Positions 51,280-59,211 of a DNA stretch of 64,000 bases are shown here, one piece after another (position 1 is the stretch's first letter; each line of letters starts with the position of its first letter). The notes below the pieces were generated by a model. That model worked only from the letters and a program-made list of their open reading frames with translations. It did no database searches and was not told the DNA's origin. Source of the stretch: Bacteroidota bacterium (GTDB lineage Bacteria > Bacteroidota > Bacteroidia > Bacteroidales > Porphyromonadaceae); NCBI GenBank assembly GCA_023396255.1, contig JAEWWU010000006.1, positions 155,331 to 219,330 on the forward strand, written 5' to 3'. The translations under genes and the position numbers were made by a program.

Positions 51280-51657
51280 TCAGCGATCGAAGCAAGCTCG
51301 CACCGCCACCTCTGCCCCCTGCATCACGGCGGGAATGGGTGGAGTACACTTGGTGATGCGTACAAAACATTCGCTCACCGAGGGGAAACGTTGTTCCACC
51401 ACTGTGCAGATGCGACCGGCAACGTACTCCAACAGTTGGGAGGGTTGCTTCATTTCGTGATGGACCAACTCATATAAATCGGCATAACTGACCGTATCTT
51501 CCAATCGATCAGTAAACACTGCCTCACACGAAGCGCACAACAGCTCCACCGTTACAACAAACTTATTGCCCACAACTTGTTCTTCTGGCATCACTCCGTG
51601 ATAGGCATAAAACTGAACCTCCCGCAAGGCTATAGTAGTTTCTGTCTTTTTTATCAT
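51280..51657 (-). CDS. folB: Dihydroneopterin aldolase
   Basis: Folate pathway enzyme cleaving 7,8-dihydroneopterin to 6-hydroxymethyl-dihydropterin and glycolaldehyde. 125 aa, normal for FolB. Visible are REVQFYAYHGVMPEEQVVGNKFVV (conserved Y-x-x-H-G-x-x-x-x-E), DTVSYADLYELVHHEM, LLEYVAGRICTVV and the C-terminal VRITKCTPPIPAVMQGAEVAV with the catalytic-region Lys. Start ATG 51657, 11 nt after the cation exporter gene. Another folate gene, 5-formyl-THF cyclo-ligase, lies two genes upstream. Confidence 0.95.
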   Translation of the reverse strand: MIKKTETTIALREVQFYAYHGVMPEEQVVGNKFVVTVELLCASCEAVFTDRLEDTVSYADLYELVHHEMKQPSQLLEYVAGRICTVVEQRFPSVSECFVRITKCTPPIPAVMQGAEVAVRACFDR

Positions 51658-51668
51658 ACAGCTTTGAT

Positions 51669-52592
51669 TTAGTCGTGATCGTGAGCCACTCCGTGCAATG
51701 GTTCTATATGAATTACAACGTGGGATGATTGTCCAAAACGCTCATATAGACGATCTTCGATCCTTATGGTTGCCTCGTGAGCCTCCTGTACCGTAGTTTC
51801 GTTGGGGAGACAGACATCCACCTCTATGGCGACTCCATTCCCCAAACCGCGCGTGCGCAAATTGTGCGGATTACTGATTGTGGGTTCGAGCAAAACAATG
51901 GAAATAATCTCCTTTTCCACCTCATCGGGTAAACTCTTTTCTGTAAGCTCTTCCAAAGGCTTCACGATTATTTGAATCCCGGCCCTAAAAATAAAGATAC
52001 TGACGACGCAACAAACAAGCGGATCTAAGATAATCCAATGCGACCCCAAAAAGTATGCCCCGGAAACTCCTATCAACGTAGCCAATGATGAATACGCATC
52101 GGAACGATGATCCCACGCGTTTGCCAATACAGCATCGCTGTTGAGCTCTTTGCCCCTCTTAAGAGTGATTCGAAAGAGCCACTCCTTTGCCACAATGGAA
52201 AGAAGAACAATAATCATAGCCAAAGGAATAGGCGGTTCGGGTATGAGGCTGCCCGTCCAAATTGCATAGGCTTTCTTTGCCCCTCCAACAAATAACATCA
52301 CACTCACCCCGATGAGAACGGCAGCGGTCACGATAGCCGCTATAGATTCATATTTTCCGTGCCCGTAATCGTGATTTTTATCTTTTGGCTTCTGTGCCAA
52401 GCCCACACAAGCGAGCATAACCACATCAGTGAGAAAATCGCTCAACGAATGGATTGCATCTGCCACAAGAGCAACGCTATTACCCAATACCCCCACAACC
52501 AACTTGGCAGCCATAAGCCCCACGTTGACTGATGCTCCCAACAAAGTAATTCGATATATCGCCCGAGTTCTGGGAGAAAGATTTTTCCACAT
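51669..52592 (-). CDS. Cation diffusion facilitator (CDF) family divalent metal exporter
   Basis: Inner-membrane Zn2+/Fe2+/Mn2+-type proton antiporter of 307 aa. Six membrane segments are apparent. The metal site is marked by ALVADAIHSLSDFLTD (H-x-x-x-D) in helix 2 and ANAWDHRSDAYSS (H-x-x-x-D) in helix 5; HDYGHGKYE is the usual loop. A cytoplasmic C-terminal domain ends in a His/Asp-rich tail (HGVAHDHD). The H-D rather than D-D composition suggests Zn/Cd preference, only as inference. Part of the operon between 5-formyl-THF ligase (29 nt upstream) and folB (11 nt downstream). Confidence 0.93.
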   Translation of the reverse strand: MWKNLSPRTRAIYRITLLGASVNVGLMAAKLVVGVLGNSVALVADAIHSLSDFLTDVVMLACVGLAQKPKDKNHDYGHGKYESIAAIVTAAVLIGVSVMLFVGGAKKAYAIWTGSLIPEPPIPLAMIIVLLSIVAKEWLFRITLKRGKELNSDAVLANAWDHRSDAYSSLATLIGVSGAYFLGSHWIILDPLVCCVVSIFIFRAGIQIIVKPLEELTEKSLPDEVEKEIISIVLLEPTISNPHNLRTRGLGNGVAIEVDVCLPNETTVQEAHEATIRIEDRLYERFGQSSHVVIHIEPLHGVAHDHD

Positions 52593-52621
52593 AGTTTACC
52601 TATCCTTATGCTCCTCTAAGT

Positions 52622-53203
52622 TCAATGCACCTCTTGATATCCCTTTTCCGTTACTATTCCGTCCATCACCTTGTCCCATTCCGAAGTAGGGATCTGTTCA
52701 ACCATACGAAAAGCAAAAGCTACTCCCACACACAATGCCGATGTTTGAGCTAAATAGCAATCATAAAAACCTTTGCCACGACCCAGCCTTCGACCTCGAA
52801 TATCAAACCCCAACCCAGGCACTAAAATCAAATCTAACTGCTTTGGATCAATAGCCTCTGAGGCATCGTTGATCGGTTCCAATATATCGAACTTACCTCC
52901 CGCTTCCAAACAATCGGGCTGGTAAGGGTAAAAAGACATCTCGTGCTCGCCCTCAACTCGAGGGAGATATAAATTTTTCTGCAAGAAATATTTGTTGAGA
53001 AGAAACGAGAGGTCCGGTTCGTCCGGGAGTGCCATAAATAGAGCTACTTTTCGAGATTGTAAGAACAATGGCATTTGTTCTATATTTGTGCAGATAAGAG
53101 CCGACCAATGCTCTCTGACGTCCCCCGTTAGTAACCGTTTGGCTTGAGTTCGTAGCTCCTGTCGCAAGACTTTTTTGTCGATAGATTGCATCAAATCGTT
53201 CAT
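52622..53203 (-). CDS. 5-Formyltetrahydrofolate cyclo-ligase
   Basis: Converts 5-formyl-THF to 5,10-methenyl-THF with ATP, recycling an inhibitory folate. 193 aa, normal length. The N-terminal basic KKVLRQELRTQAKRLL region is typical; ALFMALPDEPDLSFLL and LPRVEGEHEMSFYPY lead to the nucleotide-binding LILVPGLGFDIRGRRLGRGKGFYDCYLA near residues 130-155, which holds the conserved G-x-G-x-G-[FY]-Y-D. The start overlaps the stop of the S41 protease gene by 4 nt (53200-53203), so the genes are translationally coupled. Confidence 0.94.
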   Translation of the reverse strand: MNDLMQSIDKKVLRQELRTQAKRLLTGDVREHWSALICTNIEQMPLFLQSRKVALFMALPDEPDLSFLLNKYFLQKNLYLPRVEGEHEMSFYPYQPDCLEAGGKFDILEPINDASEAIDPKQLDLILVPGLGFDIRGRRLGRGKGFYDCYLAQTSALCVGVAFAFRMVEQIPTSEWDKVMDGIVTEKGYQEVH

Positions 53204-54807
53204 TTTTTAGTTTCCACAGTCGTAAGAATCTTAACCGCCTCTTTGAGCGTCTTATCATAGTCGGCATTAACTCTGTACATTCCTTCTATTCCGTAAAGGC
53301 TATACGCAATTTGACCATAAATATGCCGCTTGAGTAGTTCATAAACATCTTGCAACATAGCCGAACGCATAGCTATGCCTTTTTGTGCAGCATAATGTGC
53401 ATATTCATAAACCAGACCGGAACGCTGATTAAGGTAGTCCTTTAGCGCATCTACATTTTTGAGAGAAGAGAGCACCGAACGATTCTTATCTACAAACAGG
53501 AAAGCAAATTGAGGCAGTGTACCGCTCTTGAGCAATCGGTCATAGTAGGCATTGATAGGAGAACTATCCTCTGCCACAAATCGATCGGGAATAATTCCCC
53601 GTTCAGCATAGACCACCCGCCCATTATCCGTAAAAAACTTAGTGGTATCGGCATTGATCACCACAGTATCGGGGTTATACAACTCCCCATCCTGAAAGCG
53701 ATTATACAACTCAGCATCGTAGTCTTCACTATTGCCCAAGGAATATCGTTTCTGAATCGAGCGACCAGAGGGGGTATAGTAACGCGCCACCGTAAGACGG
53801 AAACAAGAGCTATCCGGCAACGTATAGGTGCGTTGTACCAATCCCTTACCAAAAGTACGTCGCCCCACAATGGTTGCTCTATCGTGATCCTGCATAGCTC
53901 CAGCAAAAATTTCGCTGGCACTGGCACTAAACTCATTAACAAGAACCACTAACGGAGAGTGAGTCAAAGCCCCCGTACCATCGGCATAGAAGTCTTCGCG
54001 CGGCATATTTTTCCCCTCTGTATAAACTACCAAATCGCCTTTTTTGAGAAATTGGTTAGCCAAGGTTATTGCTGCTTCCATATAACCACCCGTGTTGTCT
54101 CTTAGGTCAATTACAAAAGACTTTGCCCCCTCTTTTTGTAGCCAACCAATGGCATTCACAAACTCATCGGCGGTGGTCAATCCCCACGAATCTATACGAA
54201 TTACTCCCACTTTTGGGGTTTCCATATAGGCAATTTCTATACTCTTGAGGGGTACACTCCCTCTTACCACCTTGATGGTGAGAGGGGTTCCGTTTCTTCT
54301 AACCTTGAGTTGAGCAACTGATCCTTTTTTGCCTCGCAATCTTTTGAGCAACTGATCGTTGGCTATATCTCCCCCAATGAGGGTTTGTCCATTGACAGAC
54401 AGTAACCGGTCTCCGGGTTGAACACCCGCCCTATCCGAAGGACCTCCGGTAAGAACCCGTTCCACGACAAGTGTGTCCGTGAGGGCACGACTAAATGTAA
54501 TCCCAATCCCTTCGAAAGACCCATTGAGCCGCTCATTTTCTGCAACCATCTCTTCTTTGGGAATAAAGACCGAGTGAGGATCCAACGTTTGCAGAAGCAG
54601 AGGGATCATCTGCATACGCAACGAATCTATATCCACCTCATCGACATAATCGGACGAAATGATACCAATGGTTTCGTCAAGTAAATTCTTTCGCTTCAAA
54701 GAGGGATGCACAAACAGATAGAGGAGTGCTGTCAGCAATACCCCTAAAAGAATTCCACCAATAAGTGTGGGGAAACGAAACCTATTCGGAGAATTTTGTT
54801 TCATCAT
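53200..54807 (-). CDS. ctpA: S41-family C-terminal processing peptidase (CtpA-like) with PDZ domain
   Basis: Periplasmic serine peptidase anchored by an N-terminal membrane segment (LIGGILLGVLLTALLYLFV), 535 aa. A PDZ domain covers about residues 90-170 (GIGITFSRALTDTLVVERVLTGGPSDRAGVQPGDRLLSVNG). The protease core follows with IRIDSWGLTTADEF, DLRDNTGGYMEAAITLANQF, the catalytic Ser in VNEFSASASEIFAGAMQDHDRA and Lys in GRRTFGKGLVQRTY, the Ser-Lys dyad of the family. It probably processes or degrades envelope proteins. Lies between comEB (41 nt upstream) and the folate ligase gene (4-nt overlap). Confidence 0.95.
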   Translation of the reverse strand: MMKQNSPNRFRFPTLIGGILLGVLLTALLYLFVHPSLKRKNLLDETIGIISSDYVDEVDIDSLRMQMIPLLLQTLDPHSVFIPKEEMVAENERLNGSFEGIGITFSRALTDTLVVERVLTGGPSDRAGVQPGDRLLSVNGQTLIGGDIANDQLLKRLRGKKGSVAQLKVRRNGTPLTIKVVRGSVPLKSIEIAYMETPKVGVIRIDSWGLTTADEFVNAIGWLQKEGAKSFVIDLRDNTGGYMEAAITLANQFLKKGDLVVYTEGKNMPREDFYADGTGALTHSPLVVLVNEFSASASEIFAGAMQDHDRATIVGRRTFGKGLVQRTYTLPDSSCFRLTVARYYTPSGRSIQKRYSLGNSEDYDAELYNRFQDGELYNPDTVVINADTTKFFTDNGRVVYAERGIIPDRFVAEDSSPINAYYDRLLKSGTLPQFAFLFVDKNRSVLSSLKNVDALKDYLNQRSGLVYEYAHYAAQKGIAMRSAMLQDVYELLKRHIYGQIAYSLYGIEGMYRVNADYDKTLKEAVKILTTVETKK

Positions 54808-54848
54808 TATAAGGTTTTACAAAATAATTGATCCAAAAGCACGGTCCT

Positions 54849-55286
54849 CTATTCAGAAAGAGGGCAATAGACCGTTTCCACCCCGGCACGACGAAGCAGT
54901 TCCAAACCATCGGCAATGCGATAGTTTTCGCTATACACAACCCTTTTAATCTTGCTTTGGATAATTAGCTTAGCACACTCCAAACAAGGAGAAGCCGTTA
55001 CGTAAATGGTAGCTCCGGAACAATCGTTATGAGAGCCAGCTACTTTGGTAATGGCATTGGCCTCGGCGTGCAAAACATACGCCTTGGTAAGCCCGTCATC
55101 ATCTTCACAAATATTTTCAAATCCCGAAGGGGTTCCGTTGAACCCATCCGAGATAATCATTTTGTCTTTTACAATCAACGCCCCCACCTGTCGACGCTGA
55201 CAGTAAGAGTTTTCGGCCCATATTTGCGCCATTCGGAGGTAACGTTTATCCAAATCCAATTGCTTTGAAGCTGCCTCGTTGTGCAT
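54849..55286 (-). CDS. comEB: dCMP/cytidine deaminase family protein (ComEB-like)
   Basis: Zinc deaminase of 145 aa, most likely dCMP deaminase feeding dTMP synthesis. The zinc site is complete: AYVLHAEANAI (His and catalytic Glu) and YVTASPCLECAKLI (P-C-x-x-C). ENSYCQRRQVGALIVKDKMIISDGFNGTPSGFENICED is the typical dCMP-deaminase N-terminal sequence. Start ATG 55286, 73 nt after the TetR gene. Cytoplasmic. The name ComEB is carried over from Bacillus and does not imply competence. Confidence 0.93.
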   Translation of the reverse strand: MHNEAASKQLDLDKRYLRMAQIWAENSYCQRRQVGALIVKDKMIISDGFNGTPSGFENICEDDDGLTKAYVLHAEANAITKVAGSHNDCSGATIYVTASPCLECAKLIIQSKIKRVVYSENYRIADGLELLRRAGVETVYCPLSE

Positions 55287-55359
55287 AATTGCTTTTGAGT
55301 GAGTGATGTATAACTAAGAAAATACTCCGATAAGAATCAACCTTACAGGGACACAGAAA

Positions 55360-55989
55360 TCATTCTTGAGGCTCTTCTTCCTTTACTTTGCTATCTTCAA
55401 CAATCAAGTTTCCAAACAGTCCCAAAGCTCGAATCAACTTCTCACGAGAGAAGTTAGAAAAATCTATTCCACAAAAATTGGATACATCTTTACGCATTGC
55501 CAAATAGTAGAGTCCTGCAGCAATCAATGCTAACTGAATCCGCGTGCTCTCCTCATCTTTCGGAGCCAACTTATTGATATAATCCGATACCAACTTTTGA
55601 GACCTTTCTTCCCGCTCATTAGCTGTGTAATAGGCTATTGCCCGGGGAGTGTCGTTCAGTTCGAGACGTAAAACAGAACGCAGCATACTATTGTTGGAAA
55701 CAGAATCCCATATTTTTGTAAATGTCTCTTGCAAATCGTCATTAACCTTAAGCCCCTTTCTCCCCGGCAAAAGATGTCCCAGCCATAGATCATTTTCCAG
55801 TACATATCTCTCGATATAACTCTCTATTCCATTGGGATAACGATTGTAAAACATCTGATATTCCACCCCCGCACGTCGACAAATATTTTGTATCGTGAGT
55901 GCCGACATCCCACTCTCCTCGATAAGTTGTGCCGTAGCCTCATTGATGAGACGGGTCACCTCTTCCGAAGAACGTTTTCTCCTTGTCAT
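55360..55989 (-). CDS. TetR-family transcriptional regulator
   Basis: DNA-binding repressor-type protein of 209 aa. The N-terminal helix-turn-helix is MTRRKRSSEEVTRLINEATAQLIEESGMSALTIQNICRRAGVEYQMFYNRYPNGIESYIERYV, with the usual F/MYNRY start of helix 4. The C-terminal ligand domain is alpha-helical without a recognised signature. Standing first in a long minus-strand run, it may control itself and perhaps comEB and genes beyond; no operator could be picked out with confidence. A good promoter (56085-56092) lies about 95 nt upstream. Acidic tail KVKEEEPQE. Confidence 0.88.
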   Translation of the reverse strand: MTRRKRSSEEVTRLINEATAQLIEESGMSALTIQNICRRAGVEYQMFYNRYPNGIESYIERYVLENDLWLGHLLPGRKGLKVNDDLQETFTKIWDSVSNNSMLRSVLRLELNDTPRAIAYYTANEREERSQKLVSDYINKLAPKDEESTRIQLALIAAGLYYLAMRKDVSNFCGIDFSNFSREKLIRALGLFGNLIVEDSKVKEEEPQE

Positions 55990-56084
55990 AGCTTACCTAA
56001 AATGTACTTTTCCCTTACTCTCTTAAAAGGGTTATTAATTTCAAATTTTCGAGAGTTTTTCCTTTCAGTTTTAGTTTATTGGCA

Positions 56085-56092
56085 CAAAGATA
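56085..56092 (-). promoter_or_regulatory. Putative promoter of the tetR-comEB-ctpA run (-7 element TATCTTTG)
   Basis: Exact TAnnTTTG match on the minus strand, with a GTTG 20 nt upstream (56113-56116 on the plus strand reads CAAC). Leader of about 90 nt. The rest of 55990-56290 shows no gene. Confidence 0.55.
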
Positions 56093-56295
56093 TGCAATGC
56101 AAATTACTTTTTCAACAATCAAGAGGAAGATTTATTTTTCTGTTTTAAGCTCCTTTATTCAATTCTTCTTCACCTACTGTCTACCAACCATTTACACAGA
56201 AAAAAACACAATCCGTACTGTTGCCGATGTTGAACCTAAGAGAGATTATTTTACCATTTTCTCTTCATCTTAAGAATCCCTTTCTTCATAAAAAG

Positions 56296-56330
56296 AAAAA
56301 AGGTTGCATCCGACATCGAACACAACCTTT
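56296..56330 (-). terminator. Terminator of the tRNA-Arg gene
   Basis: AAAGGTTG and CAACCTTT form the stem (56299-56306 with 56323-56330); a run of A on the left gives the U-tract on the minus strand, 12 nt past the tRNA. Confidence 0.7.
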
Positions 56331-56341
56331 CTTCTTTTTTG

Positions 56342-56415
56342 TGACCCGGGTGGGATTCAAACCCACGACCTTCAGAACCGGAATCTGACGCTCTATTCAG
56401 CTAAGCTACCGAGCC
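56342..56415 (-). tRNA. tRNA-Arg (anticodon CCG)
   Basis: A 74-nt cloverleaf folds by hand: acceptor GGCTCGG with CCGGGTC (two G-U wobbles), D stem GCTT/GAGC, anticodon stem TCAGA/TCTGA with loop TTCCGGT, 5-nt variable loop, T stem GTGGG/CCCAC with loop TTTGAAT, discriminator A. The anticodon CCG (56379-56381) reads the Arg codon CGG. The CCA end is not encoded. Promoter at 56430-56437 and terminator at 56296-56330. Confidence 0.95.
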
Positions 56416-56429
56416 GATCCACAATGTCG

Positions 56430-56437
56430 CAAAGGTA
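56430..56437 (-). promoter_or_regulatory. Putative tRNA-Arg promoter (-7 element TACCTTTG)
   Basis: Exact TAnnTTTG match on the minus strand, 15 nt before the tRNA 5' end. Confidence 0.65.
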
Positions 56438-56538
56438 ATAAAAACTTCTCATAGAAGCAGCCTCCCCTGAGACGAAACAAATACGACCTCGACTCTTAGC
56501 TTGGTCTTATCTCTATTGCAATCCCGTTCTTTAATTCG

Positions 56539-57795
56539 TCACTCTTTAATGGCAGCCACCCCGGGCAACACTTTTCCCTCTATGGCCTCCAACAAAGCTC
56601 CTCCACCTGTGGATACATACGAGATCTGTTCTTCCAAGCCTAATTTGTTGATACAAGCAACACTATCTCCACCACCTACCAAAGAATAAGCTCCCTTTTG
56701 GGTCGCTTGCGCCACAGCTTGAGCAATAGCTTCCGATCCTTTGGCAAAGTTGTCGAACTCAAAAACTCCTGCCGGCCCATTCCATAAAATGGTCTGGGAT
56801 TCCAACAAAACACGAGACATATCGGCAGCCGCCTCCGTGGCTATATCCATACCCATCCAACCATCTTCTATGGCGTTAGTGGGGAATACACGAGCGGGAG
56901 CATCATTGCTAAACGCTTGTGTCGCAACGGTATCTACGGGCAATAGCAAACGAACCCCCTTGGCTTGTGCTTTCTCAAGCACCTCTGCGGCAACAGAAAC
57001 TTTGTCCTTTTCAAAAAGAGATTTGCCAATGCTACCACCTTGAGCCTTGGCAAACGTGTAAGCCATCCCCCCTACAATAACGAGATTATCAACTCTATTT
57101 AGCAAATTTTCTATAATATCTATTTTGGACGAAACTTTTGCTCCTCCAATAATTGCCGTGAAGGGTTTACGAGCGTGCAAAAGAACCGAATCCACAGCAG
57201 CAACCTCTTTTTGCATCAAATAGCCAAACATCTTCTTATCGGCTGAAAAATACTGGGCAACCAATGCCGTAGAAGCGTGGGCTCTGTGAGCTGTACCAAA
57301 AGCATCATTGACGTACACATCCGCCAAAGTAGACAGTTCTTGGGCAAAAACTTTTTGTCTCGCTTTTAGCTCACTTTTGGCTTGTTTCAATGCTTCGGCA
57401 TCCAATCCTTCCGATTGGCGCAACTTACCCTCTTCCTCTTCATAAAAACGGATATTTTCCAAAAGGACAATGCTCCCCATAGGAATCTCTTTCAGCGCGC
57501 AACGAGCTTCTTCGCCAACCGATGCAGAACAAAAAGCAACTGAACATCCCATTAGCTTCTCCAAATGGGGAATTAATTGGCGCAGCGTATTCTTCTCTTC
57601 AATTCCTTTGGGGCGACCTAAATGAGAAACCACAATCGCCACACCTCCTTGCGAAATAATTTGTTTGAGAGTTGGGAGGGCTGCCCTCATACGAGTGTCA
57701 TCGGTTATAACTCCTTCTGCATTGATGGGTACATTAAAATCGACACGCACCAATGCCCTCAATCCTTTAAAATCGAATCTACTTATCTCCATCAT
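56539..57795 (-). CDS. pgk: Phosphoglycerate kinase
   Basis: Glycolytic/gluconeogenic enzyme interconverting 1,3-bisphosphoglycerate + ADP and 3-phosphoglycerate + ATP. 418 aa, normal monomer length. The N-terminal domain has LVRVDFNVPINAEGVITDDTRMRAALPTL, VSHLGRPKGIEE and YVNDAFGTAHRAHAS; the C-terminal nucleotide domain has AIIGGAKVSSKIDIIENLL, GGMAYTFAKAQGG, WNGPAGVFEF and SLVGGGDSVACINKLG followed by VSTGGGALLEAIEGKVLPG. Start ATG 57795. A -7 element at 57968-57975 predicts a long leader of about 170 nt; a weaker TACCTTAG at 57931-57938 is an alternative. Confidence 0.98.
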   Translation of the reverse strand: MMEISRFDFKGLRALVRVDFNVPINAEGVITDDTRMRAALPTLKQIISQGGVAIVVSHLGRPKGIEEKNTLRQLIPHLEKLMGCSVAFCSASVGEEARCALKEIPMGSIVLLENIRFYEEEEGKLRQSEGLDAEALKQAKSELKARQKVFAQELSTLADVYVNDAFGTAHRAHASTALVAQYFSADKKMFGYLMQKEVAAVDSVLLHARKPFTAIIGGAKVSSKIDIIENLLNRVDNLVIVGGMAYTFAKAQGGSIGKSLFEKDKVSVAAEVLEKAQAKGVRLLLPVDTVATQAFSNDAPARVFPTNAIEDGWMGMDIATEAAADMSRVLLESQTILWNGPAGVFEFDNFAKGSEAIAQAVAQATQKGAYSLVGGGDSVACINKLGLEEQISYVSTGGGALLEAIEGKVLPGVAAIKE

Positions 57796-57967
57796 ATCTA
57801 TCTGTTTTAATTATTTAGCTTAGGTTGCAAACTCCGATAGAGTAAAACAAAACGGGCTTCACACTCCGGCAACTCATCGGTCGTCTATTGCTCAATGTGA
57901 ACCCACCCTCTAAATGATTCAAATACAAGGCTAAGGTAGCTCATTTTTCCTATCTCTACAAGAAAAA

Positions 57968-57975
57968 CAAAGATA
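57968..57975 (-). promoter_or_regulatory. Putative pgk promoter (-7 element TATCTTTG)
   Basis: Exact TAnnTTTG match on the minus strand, 173 nt before the pgk ATG. The 344-bp gap holds this, a weaker candidate at 57931-57938 and the neighbouring terminator; nothing else was seen. Confidence 0.45.
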
Positions 57976-58042
57976 AAAGCGTAGATACTGCCAAATGTAC
58001 AGATAGGTTATACCTTGTCGTTTTCATCCAATAGAGCGAACA

Positions 58043-58093
58043 AAAAAAAGAGCGAGAAAAACAGGAGGGATTACGTCTCCTGGTTTTTCTCGC
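58043..58093 (-). terminator. Terminator of the Ig-like lipoprotein gene
   Basis: GCGAGAAAAA plus CAGGAG (58052-58067) pair with CTCCTG plus TTTTTCTCGC (58077-58093) with one bulged G; the A run at 58043-58049 is the minus-strand U-tract. Confidence 0.8.
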
Positions 58094-58139
58094 ACAAGTC
58101 CGATATATCAGTCTCTTTTACAAAGCCTGACTATACTTC

Positions 58140-59057
58140 TTAGAAAAGTTTCTTTTCCATTACCGCTTTGGGAAGACAAACAGTCGGCTTGATCAAACTC
58201 GCGGGACTGGCAAGAGATTTGCTTGATAGAATTCTCCCAGAAATAGAATAGAATTCTTGTCCGCTTTCGGGATCTTTTCCTTTTGAAAAGGATAAAGCGC
58301 AAATCAAATTGAGCTTACTGTCAACTGCGAACAGAATCTGTTCGCCTTTAGAAGTTTGAGTTTTGTCAAAACCATCAGCAAATCCCCAAGAAGCCAGAAC
58401 GTTCTTCTTCTCGAAGAGTTCCAATGACTTCAATGTACCTTGCCCAAAGAAAACTATACAAGAACCAAGCTTTTCATCCTCTTCACGATCATACACGGCA
58501 TACATTAAGATAGCTTCAGCCTCAGAAAGTTTTTTTGTTTCATCATTTTTAATATCAGCCTTAAACTCAATAAACCGGGAAAGATCTTTCATTATGTGGT
58601 CATCACCAGCTAGGGGGAGATGATTCCACTTCATTTTAGCCATACCGGCAACGATTTCAGACTCTCTGCCTCTAAAGTTCTCAAAAGGTTGAGGAATATA
58701 GAATTGACCTCTGTAAGTATCACCCAACTTAACCACACTAACTTTCAAAGTAGCTGATTTCTTACCAGCCTTCACAGTAATAACAGCCTCACCTTCCGCT
58801 TTAGCAGACAACTTCCCGTTAGAAACAGTAACAATTGCGGGTGCGCTTGAAGTAATTTCAAGTTTAGCTTCTTTTGGGGATACTGTCACAACAACACTTG
58901 ACTCATCAGAGGTTCCGATAGTCTTTTCTTCACCAACGAGCATAGCCAAAGACTCTGCTGACAAGCTAAGCCCCTTTACTTCTACCTCTTTTTTACAGCC
59001 GGTAAAAATCATTCCGATCAGAGCGAGTGCGCTAAGCGCGAAAAAAACCTTTTTCAT
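58140..59057 (-). CDS. Lipoprotein with bacterial Ig-like (BIG2) domain
   Basis: Predicted surface or periplasmic lipoprotein of 305 aa. Signal peptide MKKVFFALSALALIGMIFTGC has a lipobox FTGC with Cys21. Residues about 28-110 form a BIG2-type Ig fold (LSLSAESLAMLVGEEKTI ... APAIVTVSNGKLSAKAEGEAVITVKAGKKSATLKVSVV). The remaining 190 residues (TYRGQFYIPQPFENFRGRES, FFGQGTLKSLELFEKKNVLASWGFADGF) have no recognised family. It is a single-gene unit with its own promoter (59142-59149) and terminator. Function unknown; an adhesion or surface-binding role would fit the BIG2 domain. Confidence 0.82.
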   Translation of the reverse strand: MKKVFFALSALALIGMIFTGCKKEVEVKGLSLSAESLAMLVGEEKTIGTSDESSVVVTVSPKEAKLEITSSAPAIVTVSNGKLSAKAEGEAVITVKAGKKSATLKVSVVKLGDTYRGQFYIPQPFENFRGRESEIVAGMAKMKWNHLPLAGDDHIMKDLSRFIEFKADIKNDETKKLSEAEAILMYAVYDREEDEKLGSCIVFFGQGTLKSLELFEKKNVLASWGFADGFDKTQTSKGEQILFAVDSKLNLICALSFSKGKDPESGQEFYSISGRILSSKSLASPASLIKPTVCLPKAVMEKKLF

Positions 59058-59141
59058 TTTTAATCTAATTTACTATGTTTAGTTAAACGAATGCAATCCT
59101 TGTGTCTCAATCGTTTGCAATACAAACAGACCTCTTTCGAG

Positions 59142-59149
59142 CAAAGATA
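59142..59149 (-). promoter_or_regulatory. Putative promoter of the Ig-like lipoprotein gene (-7 element TATCTTTG)
   Basis: Exact TAnnTTTG match on the minus strand, 85 nt before the ATG. A TTTG (CAAA on the plus strand at 59172-59175) lies 22 nt upstream. Confidence 0.55.
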
Positions 59150-59211
59150 CAAAAAAATCAATTCCTTACAACAAAATTCCCTCCAAATAGCCAAAGCGAG
59201 TTTAAGAACTT